Below, piece after piece: positions 1 through 6,689 of a stretch of DNA of 10,000 nt. This DNA is from Monoplex corrugatus (lineage: Eukaryota > Mollusca > Gastropoda > Littorinimorpha > Ranellidae): positions 21,293,780-21,303,779 of the forward strand of contig JAPXFY010000015.1 in the NCBI GenBank assembly GCA_030674185.1. The letters are read 5' to 3'. Numbering within the stretch: position 1 is the first letter of the stretch; each line of letters starts with the position of its first letter. The notes under the pieces are model-generated. The model was not told the origin of the DNA. It saw only the letters and a list, made by a program, of their open reading frames with translations, and did no database searches. Position numbers and translations under genes: made by a program.

Positions 1-432
1 ATGTCTCTCACTCTCTGTCTGTCTCTCTCTCTGCCTTTTCTGTCTGTCTGTTTTGTGTCTCTCTCTCTGCCTCTGTTGTCTCTCATCTCTCTGTCTGTTA
101 TGTCTCTCACTCTCTGTCTCTCCCTCTGTCCTCCTCTCTCTCTGTGTCTGTCTCTCACTCTCTTGTGTCTGTCTCTCTCTTGGCCCTTCTCTCTCTCTTG
201 TCTGTATGTCTCTCACTCTCTGTCTGTCTCTCTCTGGTCGTTCTCTCTCTCTCTGTCTATATGTCTCTCACTCTCTCTCTGTCTGTCTCTCTCTGTGGCC
301 CTTTCTCTCTCTGTGTGTCTTATGTCTCTCACTCTCTGTCTGTCTGTCTCTCTCTCTGGCCCTTTCTCTCTCTGTCTGTATGTCTCTCACTCTCTCTGTC
401 TGTCTCTCTGGCCTCTCCTCTCTCTCTCTCTC
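1..432. repeat. CT-rich minisatellite, part 1
   Basis: The stretch is almost entirely C and T on the plus strand. A recognisable unit begins ATGTCTCTCACTCTCT and recurs at about 1, 100, 206, 261, 322 and 380. The last four are 55-61 bp apart, and the first two intervals (99 and 106) fit two degenerate units each. Many units also carry a TGGCCCTT or TGGCC landmark before the next start. The strand bias (polypyrimidine on +, polypurine on -) makes triplex-type structure possible; that is inference. All three frames stay open because CTCTCT and TGTCTG lack stops, giving Leu/Ser-rich pseudo-proteins with no coding meaning. The array begins before the window. Confidence 0.85.
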
Positions 433-565
433 TCTGGCGTCTCTCTCTCTGGCCGTCTCTCTCTCTCTGGCCGTCTCTCTCTCTCTCTCTCTCTGGCCGT
501 CTCTCTCTCTCTATCTCTGGCCGTCTCTCTCTTCTATCTCTGGCCGTCTCTCTCTCTCTCTCAGC
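433..565. repeat. CT-rich minisatellite, part 2 (TGGCCGTCTCTCT unit)
   Basis: This continues the CT-rich tract with a different, shorter unit. TGGCCGTCTCTCT, or a one-base variant, recurs with its GGC landmark at about 436, 451, 469, 495, 519 and 542. Spacing therefore varies from 15 to 26 bp because the intervening CT run changes length. This is typical of slippage-driven variation. It ends abruptly at about 565 where mixed sequence begins. Confidence 0.8.
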
Positions 566-758
566 TGTGACAGCGCGACGGCAACACACCTAACCTTTTC
601 CCAATTAGAGCCTGTCGGTAAAGGGAGAGAACCTCGTGAAGAGTGACAAGTTATTGCTCTTGCTGTTCGCCTGTGCATGTGGCCAAAGTTGTTACAGTCA
701 ACGGAGCGGCCGGTGTGGTGAAACTGGGTCTTATCATAGTAGTTGTGGTGGTGGTGGA

Positions 759-784
759 GGGGGAGGGGATGTGGGAGGTGGGGG
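759..784 (+). other. potential G-quadruplex motif
   Basis: Four G runs lie close together on the plus strand: GGGGG (759-763), GGGG (765-768), GGG (773-775) and GGGGG (780-784). The loops are 1, 4 and 4 bases. This meets the usual rule of four runs of at least three G with loops of 1-7. A GTGGTGGTGG stretch lies immediately upstream. Folding in the cell is not shown. Confidence 0.7.
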
Positions 785-812
785 AATGTGGTTTTATTAT
801 AAATCTCATTCA

Positions 813-833
813 TTTTTTTTTTTTTTTTTTTTT
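813..833 (+). repeat. poly-T tract (21 T)
   Basis: An uninterrupted run of 21 T is followed by AACAG. It may be a minus-strand poly-A tail of an old retroposed sequence, or simple slippage. No flanking target-site duplication is evident, so the retroposon reading is not supported further. Confidence 0.9.
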
Positions 834-906
834 AACAGTTCTACTTTTCTTGCCAGATGCTTTACTTTCCCTAACCCTGTGAGATAGATCTAGTTCAACA
901 CTAAAA

Positions 907-911
<5 letters not shown>

Positions 912-938
<27 letters not shown>

Positions 939-1180
939 CCCACATACGCATACACAAATAGACATTCGAACACACACGTGTGATACTCACACACATGCAG
1001 ACAGACACACACATCCGTCACACACAGTGGTGACACCATCACGCACTCACATACGTGACATTTACACACACATACATAAACAAGGCGCGCTCGCATGGGC
1101 ACATAAACACACACAACACTATACACACACATACACACACACACACAACACACACACATAAACACACATACACACACAAC
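912..1180. repeat. degenerate CA microsatellite
   Basis: A clean CA run at about 912-938 is followed by some 240 bp of interrupted CA repeat with scattered CATA, CACG and CAGA variants. Short non-repeat remnants occur around 1000-1110. The amount of interruption indicates an old array with little recent homogenisation. Reverse-strand frames read as Val/Cys alternation and are artefacts. Confidence 0.9.
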
Positions 1181-1181
1181 T

Positions 1182-1289
1182 AACTACTACTACTGCTGCT
1201 GCTGCTACTACTCCTGCTACTACTAGCACTACTACTACTATTTTTATTTCTACTTACATCTATCACTACTACTACTGTTGCTACTGATT
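1182..1289. repeat. CTA/CTG trinucleotide repeat
   Basis: This is a run of CTA triplets with interspersed CTG, CTC and ATT triplets. It abuts the CA block on the left and the TTAA-type element on the right. The densest part is about 1184-1240, and a second short CTA stretch lies at 1265-1286. Interruptions suggest an old, stable allele. Confidence 0.85.
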
Positions 1290-1437
1290 CCGCTCCCGCA
1301 CCCTGTCCACCAGCACCCTTCATTGTTAACCATGCTAGCAAAGCAAAAAAAGTTAACACTTTAACTCCCCAGGGTGAGGGAGTCAAAGGGTTAGTTTTTT
1401 ACAGCTGGTGGATAGGGTGCGGGAATCAAAGGGTTAA
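1290..1437. mobile_element. TTAA-type MITE-like element, copy 1 (left end damaged)
   Basis: The left end reads CTCCCGCACCCTGTCCACC (from about 1293) and leads into CACCCTTCATTGTTAACC and then CTAGCAAA (1335-1342). The right end (about 1402-1437) is its inverted counterpart: GCTGGTGGATAGGGTGCGGG, then AATCAAAGGG and TTAA (1434-1437). The outermost left bases, expected to be TTAACCCTTTGA, are replaced by CTACTGATTCCG. A second partial right-end unit at about 1371-1393 precedes the full one, so about 1.5 tandem end units are present. TTAA followed by CCCTTTG resembles ends of piggyBac-type elements that duplicate TTAA. That assignment is inference, since no transposase is present. Confidence 0.65.
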
Positions 1438-1468
1438 GCTCTCCACATCTGCCTAGACAGCCACTAAT

Positions 1469-1711
1469 CACACACACACACACACAAGCGCGCGCGCACG
1501 CACGCACACACACACACACACAACACACACACAGATTGAGAGAGAGAAAGACAAACAAACACACACAGAGACACAAACACATACGCACACACAGACACAC
1601 ACACAGAGACAGAGACAGAGAGAGGAGAGAAAGAAACAAACACAGACACACAAACATACACACACACACAGAGAGACAAACAAACACACACACAGACACA
1701 CACACACACAA
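1469..1711. repeat. CA / CAGA / GA mixed microsatellite
   Basis: CA runs are interleaved with GCGCGCGC (about 1488-1497), AGAGAGAG and CAGACA variants, plus CAAACA interruptions. The flanks are short unique islands (1438-1468 and 1712-1762). No coding meaning is assigned to the frames that pass through it. Confidence 0.88.
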
Positions 1712-1762
1712 TCAGCAATCAGGTAACCAGACAGGCACACCAGCCAATCTTCATGGAAGGCC

Positions 1763-1948
1763 TTAAAACCCTTTGACACCCCACCCTATCCACCAACTGC
1801 AAAAAAAAATAACCTCCACCCTCTCCATCAGCTTCCTGCAGAAAGCTGGTGGATAGGGCGAGGGAGTCAAAGGTTATGCTTCTTGTTCTGCTTGTATGGT
1901 TGACAATGCAAGACGCTGGTGGACAGGGTGCGGGAGACAAAGGGTTAA
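1763..1948. mobile_element. TTAA-type MITE-like element, copy 2
   Basis: TTAA at 1763-1766 is followed by AACCCTTTGACACC and CACCCTATCCACC (to about 1794). The opposite border at 1915-1948 reads GCTGGTGGACAGGGTGCGGG, then AGACAAAGGG and TTAA (1945-1948). Inside, an inverted pair around TTCCTGCAG (about 1818-1875) carries the same end motif in both orientations. The right border is preceded by an inverted version of the subterminal segment seen at the left of copies 1 and 3 (GGTTGACAATG, the complement of CATTGTCAACC). Both borders end in TTAA, as expected for a TTAA-duplicating element. No protein is encoded. Confidence 0.65.
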
Positions 1949-2225
1949 TATATTAACTTAGAAGAGCAAGGCCTGGTGACAGCGTCACCCTAGGTCACCT
2001 GGCTTTGAATGAAAGACATCACAGCTCTCCAAATAATCATCTTCACTACGCTTTGGGGTCTTGGTCCTGCACCTGTCAATCAGTGCCAACTCTCTCTCTC
2101 CCATCAAATGGACAAACAGCATCGCCTGCTTCCCTGACTGAACTCTACTCCAATCGTAAAAAATGGGAATTGGGGTCAGAAATCCAAACATATACGCTGA
2201 GAGACGATGCTGCGTGCATGGACAT
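1949..2225. other. unique intergenic or intronic sequence
   Basis: Mixed-composition sequence lies between element copy 2 and the next CA block. The only structure I see is a perfect six-base-pair hairpin at 1975-1989 (GGTGAC, loop AGC, GTCACC), followed by a further GGTCACC at about 1993. A plus-strand frame starting at 2005 runs into the CA tract and has no recognisable features. No gene is supported. Confidence 0.55.
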
Positions 2226-2227
2226 AA

Positions 2228-2254
2228 GACACACACACACACACACACACACAG

Positions 2255-2323
<69 letters not shown>

Positions 2324-2393
2324 CGCGCGGATACACATAGACAGAGAGACAGAGAGAGACAGAGACAGAGAAAAAACAAACAAAACAAAACAA

Positions 2394-2442
<49 letters not shown>

Positions 2443-2524
2443 ACACACACGCGCGCGCGCGCGCGCGCGCACATACACACACGCACACACAGAGAGAGAA
2501 AATCAAAACAAATCACAAACCACG

Positions 2525-2560
<36 letters not shown>

Positions 2561-2600
2561 CACGCACACACACACACACAGACACACACACACACACACA

Positions 2601-2633
<33 letters not shown>

Positions 2634-2637
2634 TGCA
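2228..2637. repeat. CA microsatellite complex with GC tract and CAGA segments
   Basis: Long CA runs occur at about 2229-2250, 2257-2320, 2397-2440, 2527-2560 and 2602-2630. They are separated by CAGA/GA (2338-2371), an A-rich AAACAAAACAAA segment (2371-2395), a (GC)10 tract at 2451-2470 and ATCACAAACCACG (about 2510-2524). The block 2371-2530 is closely matched by the insert at 2884-3028, so part of this region is a dispersed or duplicated unit rather than simple slippage. Confidence 0.85.
2451..2470. repeat. (GC)10 alternating purine-pyrimidine tract
   Basis: Twenty bases of perfect GC alternation sit just downstream of about 44 bases of CA repeat (2397-2440) and a short CCACACACAC bridge. 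Alternating GC and CA are the classic Z-DNA-forming sequences; the structure in vivo is inferred. Confidence 0.85.
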
Positions 2638-2821
2638 ATTCGTAATAAGCTAACAGGTCACCGATAGCATCATCATTCCTGCACTCCAACACATAATGTA
2701 ATCCAGACACGACATACAGACCCACAGATAACCACAGCGGAACAAAACAGAAAAGTTCAAAGAAAGGCTAAAGGAGGAGGAGGAGGAGGAAAACGAGCGA
2801 TGGACACACAAGAAAGCAATA
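2638..2821. other. unique island with GGA repeat
   Basis: Mixed sequence lies between the CA complex and element copy 3. It contains a short GGA triplet run (about 2774-2791). I see no gene, tRNA or conserved motif. Confidence 0.55.
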
Positions 2822-2932
2822 TTAACCCTCTGACTCCCGCACCCTGTCCACCAGCACCCTTCATCGTTAACCATGCTAGCAAATAAAACAAAACAAACGC
2901 ACACACACACACACACACACCACACACACACA

Positions 2933-2977
<45 letters not shown>

Positions 2978-3127
2978 CACACGCACACACACAGAGAGAA
3001 AATCAAAAATCACAAACCACGAAACACACTAGCAAAGCAAAAACTTACACTTTTGACTCCCTCACCCTATCCACCAGCTTCCTGCAGCAGAAAGCTTGTG
3101 GATAGGGTGAGGGAGTCAAAGTATTAA
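2822..3127. mobile_element. TTAA-type MITE-like element, copy 3 (interrupted, head of the minisatellite)
   Basis: TTAA at 2822-2825 is followed by CCCTCTGACTCCCGC and ACCCTGTCCACC, then CACCCTTCATCGTTAACC and CTAGCAAA (2876-2883), almost identical to the left part of copy 1. The element is then interrupted (2884-3028). It resumes at a second CTAGCAAA (3029-3036) followed by GCAAAAACTTACAC. An inverted end unit (about 3051-3080) faces a direct one (about 3090-3122) across TTCCTGCAGCAGAAAGC, and TTAA occurs at 3124-3127. Tandem copies of the direct unit continue to the right. The ends fit a TTAA-duplicating element by form; the superfamily is not proven. Confidence 0.65.
2884..3036. mobile_element. 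CA-bearing insert with 8-bp direct repeat (CTAGCAAA)
   Basis: About 145 bp (2884-3028) split element copy 3 exactly between two CTAGCAAA copies (2876-2883 and 3029-3036). Copy 1 carries the same neighbourhood uninterrupted, with a single CTAGCAAA at 1335-1342, so it serves as an empty site. The insert begins TAAAACAAAACAAACGCA, holds interrupted CA repeats, and ends GAGAGAAAATC, then ATCACAAACCACGAAACACA. A longer relative of the whole insert lies at 2371-2530. The two ends are not inverted repeats of each other, so a typical hAT element (8-bp duplication with inverted ends) is not supported. A retroposed or repair-derived insertion is also possible. Confidence 0.6.
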
Positions 3128-4580
3128 ATTCTTAGGAAGCTGGTACACAGGGTAAGGGAGACAAAGAGTTAAGTTTTTAGGAAGCTGGTGCACAGGGTGA
3201 AGGAGTCAGAGTTAAGTTTTTAGGAAGCTGGTGGATAGGGTGAGGGAGTCAAAGTATTAAGTTTTTGGGAAGCTGGTGGACAGGGTGATGGAGTCAGAGT
3301 TAAGTTTTTAAGAAGCTGGTGGATAGGATGAGGGAGTCAAAGAGTTGTTTTTAGGAAGCTGGTGGATAGGGTAAGGGAGTCAAAGTATTAAGTTTTTAGG
3401 AAGCTGGTGGATAGGGTAAGGGAGTCAGAGTATTAAGTTTTTGGGAAACTGGTGGATAGGGTAAGGGAGTCAAAGTATTAAGTTTTTAGGAAACTGGTGG
3501 ATAGGTAAAGGAGTCAGAGTATTAAGCTTTTAGGAAGCTGGTGGACAGGGTGATGGAGTCAAAGTATTAAGTTTTTAGGAAGCTGGTGGATAGGATGAGG
3601 GAGTCAAAGAGTTGTTTTCAGGAAGCTGGTGGATAGGGAGAGGGAGTCAGAGTTGTTTTCAGGAAGCTGGTGGATAGGATGAGGGAGTCAAAGAGTTGTT
3701 TTCAGGAAACTGGTGGATAGGGAGAGGGAGTCAAAGAGTTGTTTTCAGGAAGCTGGTGGATAGGATGAGGGAGTCAAAGAGTTGTTTTCAGGAAACTGGT
3801 GGATAGGATGAGGGAGTCAAAGAGTTGTTTTCAGGAAGCTGGTGGATAGGGAGAGGGAGTCAAAGAGTTGTTTTCAGGAAGCTGGTGGATAGGATGAGGG
3901 AGTCAAAGTATTAAGTTTTAGGAAGCTGGTGGATAGGGTAAGGGAGTCAAAGTATTAAGTTTTTAGGAAGCTGGTGGATAGGGTAAGGGAGTCAAAGATT
4001 TAAATTTTTAGGAAGCTGGTGAATAGGGTGAGGGAGTCAAAGAGTTATTTTTAGAAAGCTGGTGGACAGGGTGAGGAGTCAGAGTATTATGTTTTAGGAA
4101 GCTGGTGGATAGGGTGCGAGAGTCAAAGTATTAAGTTTTAGGGAGCTGGTGGATAGGGTAATGGACTCAAAGAGTTCAGTTTTAAGGAAGCTGGTGGATA
4201 GGGTGTGGGAGTCAAAGTATTATGTTTTTAGGAAGCTGGTGGATAGGGTGAGGGAGTCAAAGTATTATGTTTTTAGGAAGCTGGTGGATAGGGTGAGGGA
4301 GTCAGAGTTAAGTTTTTAAGAAGCTGGTGGATAGGGTGAGGGAGTCAAAGAGTTCAAATTTAAGCTGGTGGATAGGGTGAGGGAGTCAAAGTGTTAAGTT
4401 TTTAGGAAGCTGGTAGATAGGGTGATGGAGTCAAAGAGTTAAGTGATTAGGAAGCTGGTGGATAGGATGAGGGAGTCAAAGAGTTCAGTTTTAAGAAGCT
4501 GGTGGATAGGGTGAGGGAGTCAAAGTGTGAAGTTTTTGCTGTCGGTGGATAGGGTGCGGGGAGTCAAAGAATTAAATGTG
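3084..4580 (+). repeat. ~44-bp minisatellite (about 34 units) built from the TTAA-element end
   Basis: I count about 34 tandem copies with typical spacing of 43-48 bp. The core is GCTGGTGGATAGGGTGAGGG followed by AGTCAAAG. Linkers vary between TATTAAGTTTTTAGGAA, AGTTAAGTTTTTAGGAA and AGAGTTGTTTTCAGGAA. The first unit is paired with an inverted copy (about 3051-3080), and the array decays after 4540 (GCTGTCGGTGG, then AATTAAATGTGCAGG). The unit is the complement of the element end TTAACCCTTTGACTCCC plus CACCCTATCCACC, and most linkers keep a TTAA or related TTA. Variants cluster by position, consistent with local amplification. There are no spacers, so this is not a CRISPR array. Confidence 0.9.
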
Positions 4581-4837
4581 CAGGAGGCGAGGTGACGACT
4601 CATCCTGGTTTAGGAAACATCCTTTGCTTGAAGGCACCAACGACACCCAGTAGACTTCAAAAAGCGACACGTTCTATGAATCTAATCAGCTTCAGGACCA
4701 TTCCTGTAAGCTTAAGAAAGATCGTGTCCTCGGGACAAACAGGAAAAGCCCATTTAGGAGCCTGGAAAAACACACACAAAGACGCACTTGGAAATGTCGT
4801 GCCGTCATATTCCGGCAAATACATTTTTTAAGTTGTT
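4581..4837. other. unique intergenic sequence
   Basis: Mixed sequence follows the minisatellite. A 79-residue plus-strand frame (4592-4831) and a longer minus-strand one (4692-5024) cross it. Neither shows a recognisable domain, and the minus-strand frame owes much of its length to A/T-rich repeats. A short inverted motif (GCCG at 4801 and CGGC at about 4813) is present. I do not recognise any gene here. Confidence 0.5.
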
Positions 4838-5052
4838 TATTTACTGAGCAAGCAATAAAACTGTCACGCCATATAAAGAATCGGTTGGTTTTTTTTCTTG
4901 TTTTTTTTTTTTTTACAAGCAACGGAATAGTCAAGACAAAAACGTTCTTCTTTTCTGCGCAAGCAATAGAATTGTCAAACCATACAAACAATTGCCTTTT
5001 CTGAACAGGCAAAAGAATGGTCAAGCGTAAAACAAATTCGTTTTTCTTTATT
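4838..5052. repeat. four-copy degenerate tandem repeat (CAAGCAATAGAATTGTCAA type)
   Basis: Related segments start at 4849 (CAAGCAATAAAACTGTCA), 4916 (CAAGCAACGGAATAGTCAA), 4960 (CAAGCAATAGAATTGTCAA) and 5006 (CAGGCAAAAGAATGGTCAA). Each is preceded by TTTTCTG-like sequence in copies 3 and 4, or a T-rich run in copy 2, and followed by an ACAAA or ACAAT segment. Spacings are 67, 44 and 46 bp. The longer first unit is explained by the T-rich expansion at 4887-4914. Divergence between copies shows this is an old duplication. The function is unknown. Confidence 0.7.
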
Positions 5053-5090
5053 TTGTTTTTGTTGTTGTTTGTTTGTTTGTTTGTTTTTGT
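5051..5090. repeat. GTTT / GTT microsatellite
   Basis: A short run of GTTT tetranucleotides and GTT triplets immediately follows the degenerate tandem repeat. Confidence 0.8.
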
Positions 5091-5420
5091 GCTATTAGAG
5101 ATATTGTCTAGTCCATCGATTTATCAAATGCGGTTTTGCTCTTATTGTTCTTGTCGTTGTTTCTTGTTCCTGCAGTTTGTTTACTCCATAATGTAGTTCA
5201 CTTGTCAATCTAAACAAACGAGCTGTCCTTATAAGCTTTGGTTTGTTAATGGCCTGTCATTGATACAAAGTTTGCCATAAAACATGAACTTCCCTGCTGC
5301 TTCGTCCAGTGGGAAAAGAAAGGACTAAGTTTTGAAAGTTTAAGTCTCTTTCTCTTAATTTTTGTATTTGTTGTTTGTTCTTTTGTCTGCGATTTGATGT
5401 TGTTTCCTTGCACGATTAGC
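5091..5420. other. unique AT-rich sequence
   Basis: T-rich mixed sequence lies between the GTTT tract and the GA/GT block. A pyrimidine stretch ending in CCTGCAG (about 5168-5176) resembles a splice acceptor, but no coding-like sequence follows it. I see no gene or RNA feature. Confidence 0.5.
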
Positions 5421-5423
5421 GTA

Positions 5424-5473
5424 AGAGAGAGAGACAGAGACAGAGAGAGACAGAGAGAGAGACACAGAGAGAG

Positions 5474-5527
<54 letters not shown>

Positions 5528-5654
5528 GTGTGTGGTGAATGAGTGTGTGTGTGTGTGTGAATGTGTGTGTGTGTGAATGTGTGTGTGTGTGCGCGCGCGC
5601 GCGCGTGCGGTGTGTGTGTGTGTGCACGAGTGCGTGCGTGCGTGCGAGCGTGCA

Positions 5655-5700
<46 letters not shown>
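5424..5700. repeat. GA then GT microsatellite block with GC tract
   Basis: GAGACAGA repeats (5424-5478) pass directly into about 48 bases of GT (5479-5526). Interrupted GT with GAATGTGT variants follows, then a GC tract (about 5591-5606), GTGC repeats, and a second clean GT run (about 5658-5699). It is the only large GT-orientation block in the window; the other dinucleotide blocks read CA on the plus strand. The GA-to-GT junction mirrors, in opposite orientation for the CA part, the CA-to-GA junction near 6320. Confidence 0.9.
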
Positions 5701-5927
5701 GTATGCTCTTAAAACAACTAGATTTTCCGAGGGAATCGGATAGCAGACGATCAGTATTTTGTTATCGATGCCATTACGAAAATGTCTCTCTAAAGTGCTT
5801 TGAATTCTTAAGATAACAGCTTGGCTGATTTAGGGAAATTTTTTATCACATTTAGCTGGTTAGGAAGGAGGGGATATGTATCGATTAAGACTACTCAGCC
5901 TGGTGGCATCCCGCCTCCATGTCTCCC
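5701..5927. other. unique island
   Basis: Mixed-composition sequence lies between the GT and CA blocks. I see no open frame of normal composition and no tRNA-like fold. Confidence 0.5.
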
Positions 5928-5982
5928 AAACACACACACACACACACACATACATGTATACACACATACATGTATACACACA

Positions 5983-6036
<54 letters not shown>
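5928..6036. repeat. CA microsatellite with duplicated TACATGTATA
   Basis: CA repeats enclose two copies of TACATGTATA (5951-5960 and 5967-5976), giving a 16-bp tandem pair, each containing the palindrome TACATGTA. A short CACGCGCACA segment and about 45 bases of clean CA follow. Confidence 0.85.
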
Positions 6037-6039
<3 letters not shown>

Positions 6040-6261
6040 AACACAGTGTCTAGAAGCACCCACACAAATTGATGTTAAGTGTGAAACGAACACGCACGCA
6101 GGCACCAAAGCAGAAACACACAGGCCCACACACACACACACAGATATACACACACGCCTGCGCGCACACGCATACATATACATTTACACACATGCGCGCG
6201 CAGGCGCGCATACATTGCTAAAAGCAATATATGAGCAGAAGCTAAAAGCGATAATAAACAC
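6037..6261. other. mixed island with short CA runs and small hairpin
   Basis: Unique sequence is mixed with short CA runs (about 6125-6155) and GCGCGCGC-type segments (about 6193-6209). ATTGCT-AAA-AGCAAT at 6214-6228 is a perfect six-base-pair hairpin, and GCTAAAAGCGAT recurs at 6241. TGTCTAGAAGCAC near 6048 resembles TGTCTAAAAGCAC near 6478, hinting that islands of this region share ancestry. Confidence 0.55.
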
Positions 6262-6262
6262 A

Positions 6263-6313
<51 letters not shown>

Positions 6314-6426
6314 TACATACACAGAGAGAGACAGAGAGAGAGAGAGAGAGACGGAGACAGAGAGACAGATAGACAGACAGACAGAGATCGAGAGAGAGGA
6401 GAGAGAGAGAGAGACAGAGACAGAGA

Positions 6427-6457
<31 letters not shown>

Positions 6458-6476
6458 CAGACAGAGTCAGAGAGAG
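6262..6476. repeat. CA then GA/CAGA microsatellite
   Basis: A clean CA run of about 46 bases is followed by CATACATACATAC. It then changes to about 155 bp of purine-rich GAGAGA and CAGACAGA repeats ending at 6476. The purine strand is the plus strand. Confidence 0.9.
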
Positions 6477-6532
6477 TTGTCTAAAAGCACATACGTAAAT
6501 ATGTCAAAAGAAAGGGCAAACGAACACATGTA
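6477..6532. other. short unique island
   Basis: Mixed sequence between the GA tract and the next CA block begins with TTGTCTAAAAGCACATA, related to a motif near 6047. No other feature is seen. Confidence 0.5.
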
Positions 6533-6658
6533 CTCACGCGCACACGCGATCGCAACGACACAAACGCGCGCACACACGCACGCCCCTCCCCCACTTCCAT
6601 ACACACACACATAACACAACACACACACATACACACACACATACATACAACACATACA

Positions 6659-6689
<31 letters not shown>

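Larger units (their letters stand above)
566..908. other. unique intergenic or intronic sequence
   Basis: Mixed-composition sequence follows the CT array. It holds a G-rich motif (759-784) and a poly-T run (813-833), listed separately. I see no open frame of normal composition, no tRNA fold and no recognisable conserved motif. Confidence 0.6.

Noticed and set aside
1..646. Long plus-strand open frames rich in Leu and Ser
   Set aside because: All three frames are open because CT repeats contain no stops; the peptide follows the repeat units, so there is no coding evidence.
813..838. Splice acceptor (poly-T followed by AACAG)
   Set aside because: The motif matches, but the downstream frame has no coding-like composition and no matching donor or exon could be identified.
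1985..2645. Open frames of Cys/Val and Thr/His alternation on both strands
   Set aside because: They are translations of CA/GT repeats, open in several frames at once.
2884..3028. hAT transposon (because of the 8-bp duplication)
   Set aside because: The insert ends TAAAACAAAAC and GAAACACA are not inverted repeats of each other, and there is no typical terminal motif.
3084..4580. CRISPR-like array
   Set aside because: Units are directly adjacent and variable, with no unique spacers of uniform length; the surroundings are eukaryotic repeat DNA with no cas genes.
4592..5024. Medium-length open frames of mixed composition
   Set aside because: No recognisable domain. The minus-strand frame crosses a degenerate repeat and T-rich tracts; lengths of 80-110 codons are expected by chance in 10 kb over six frames.
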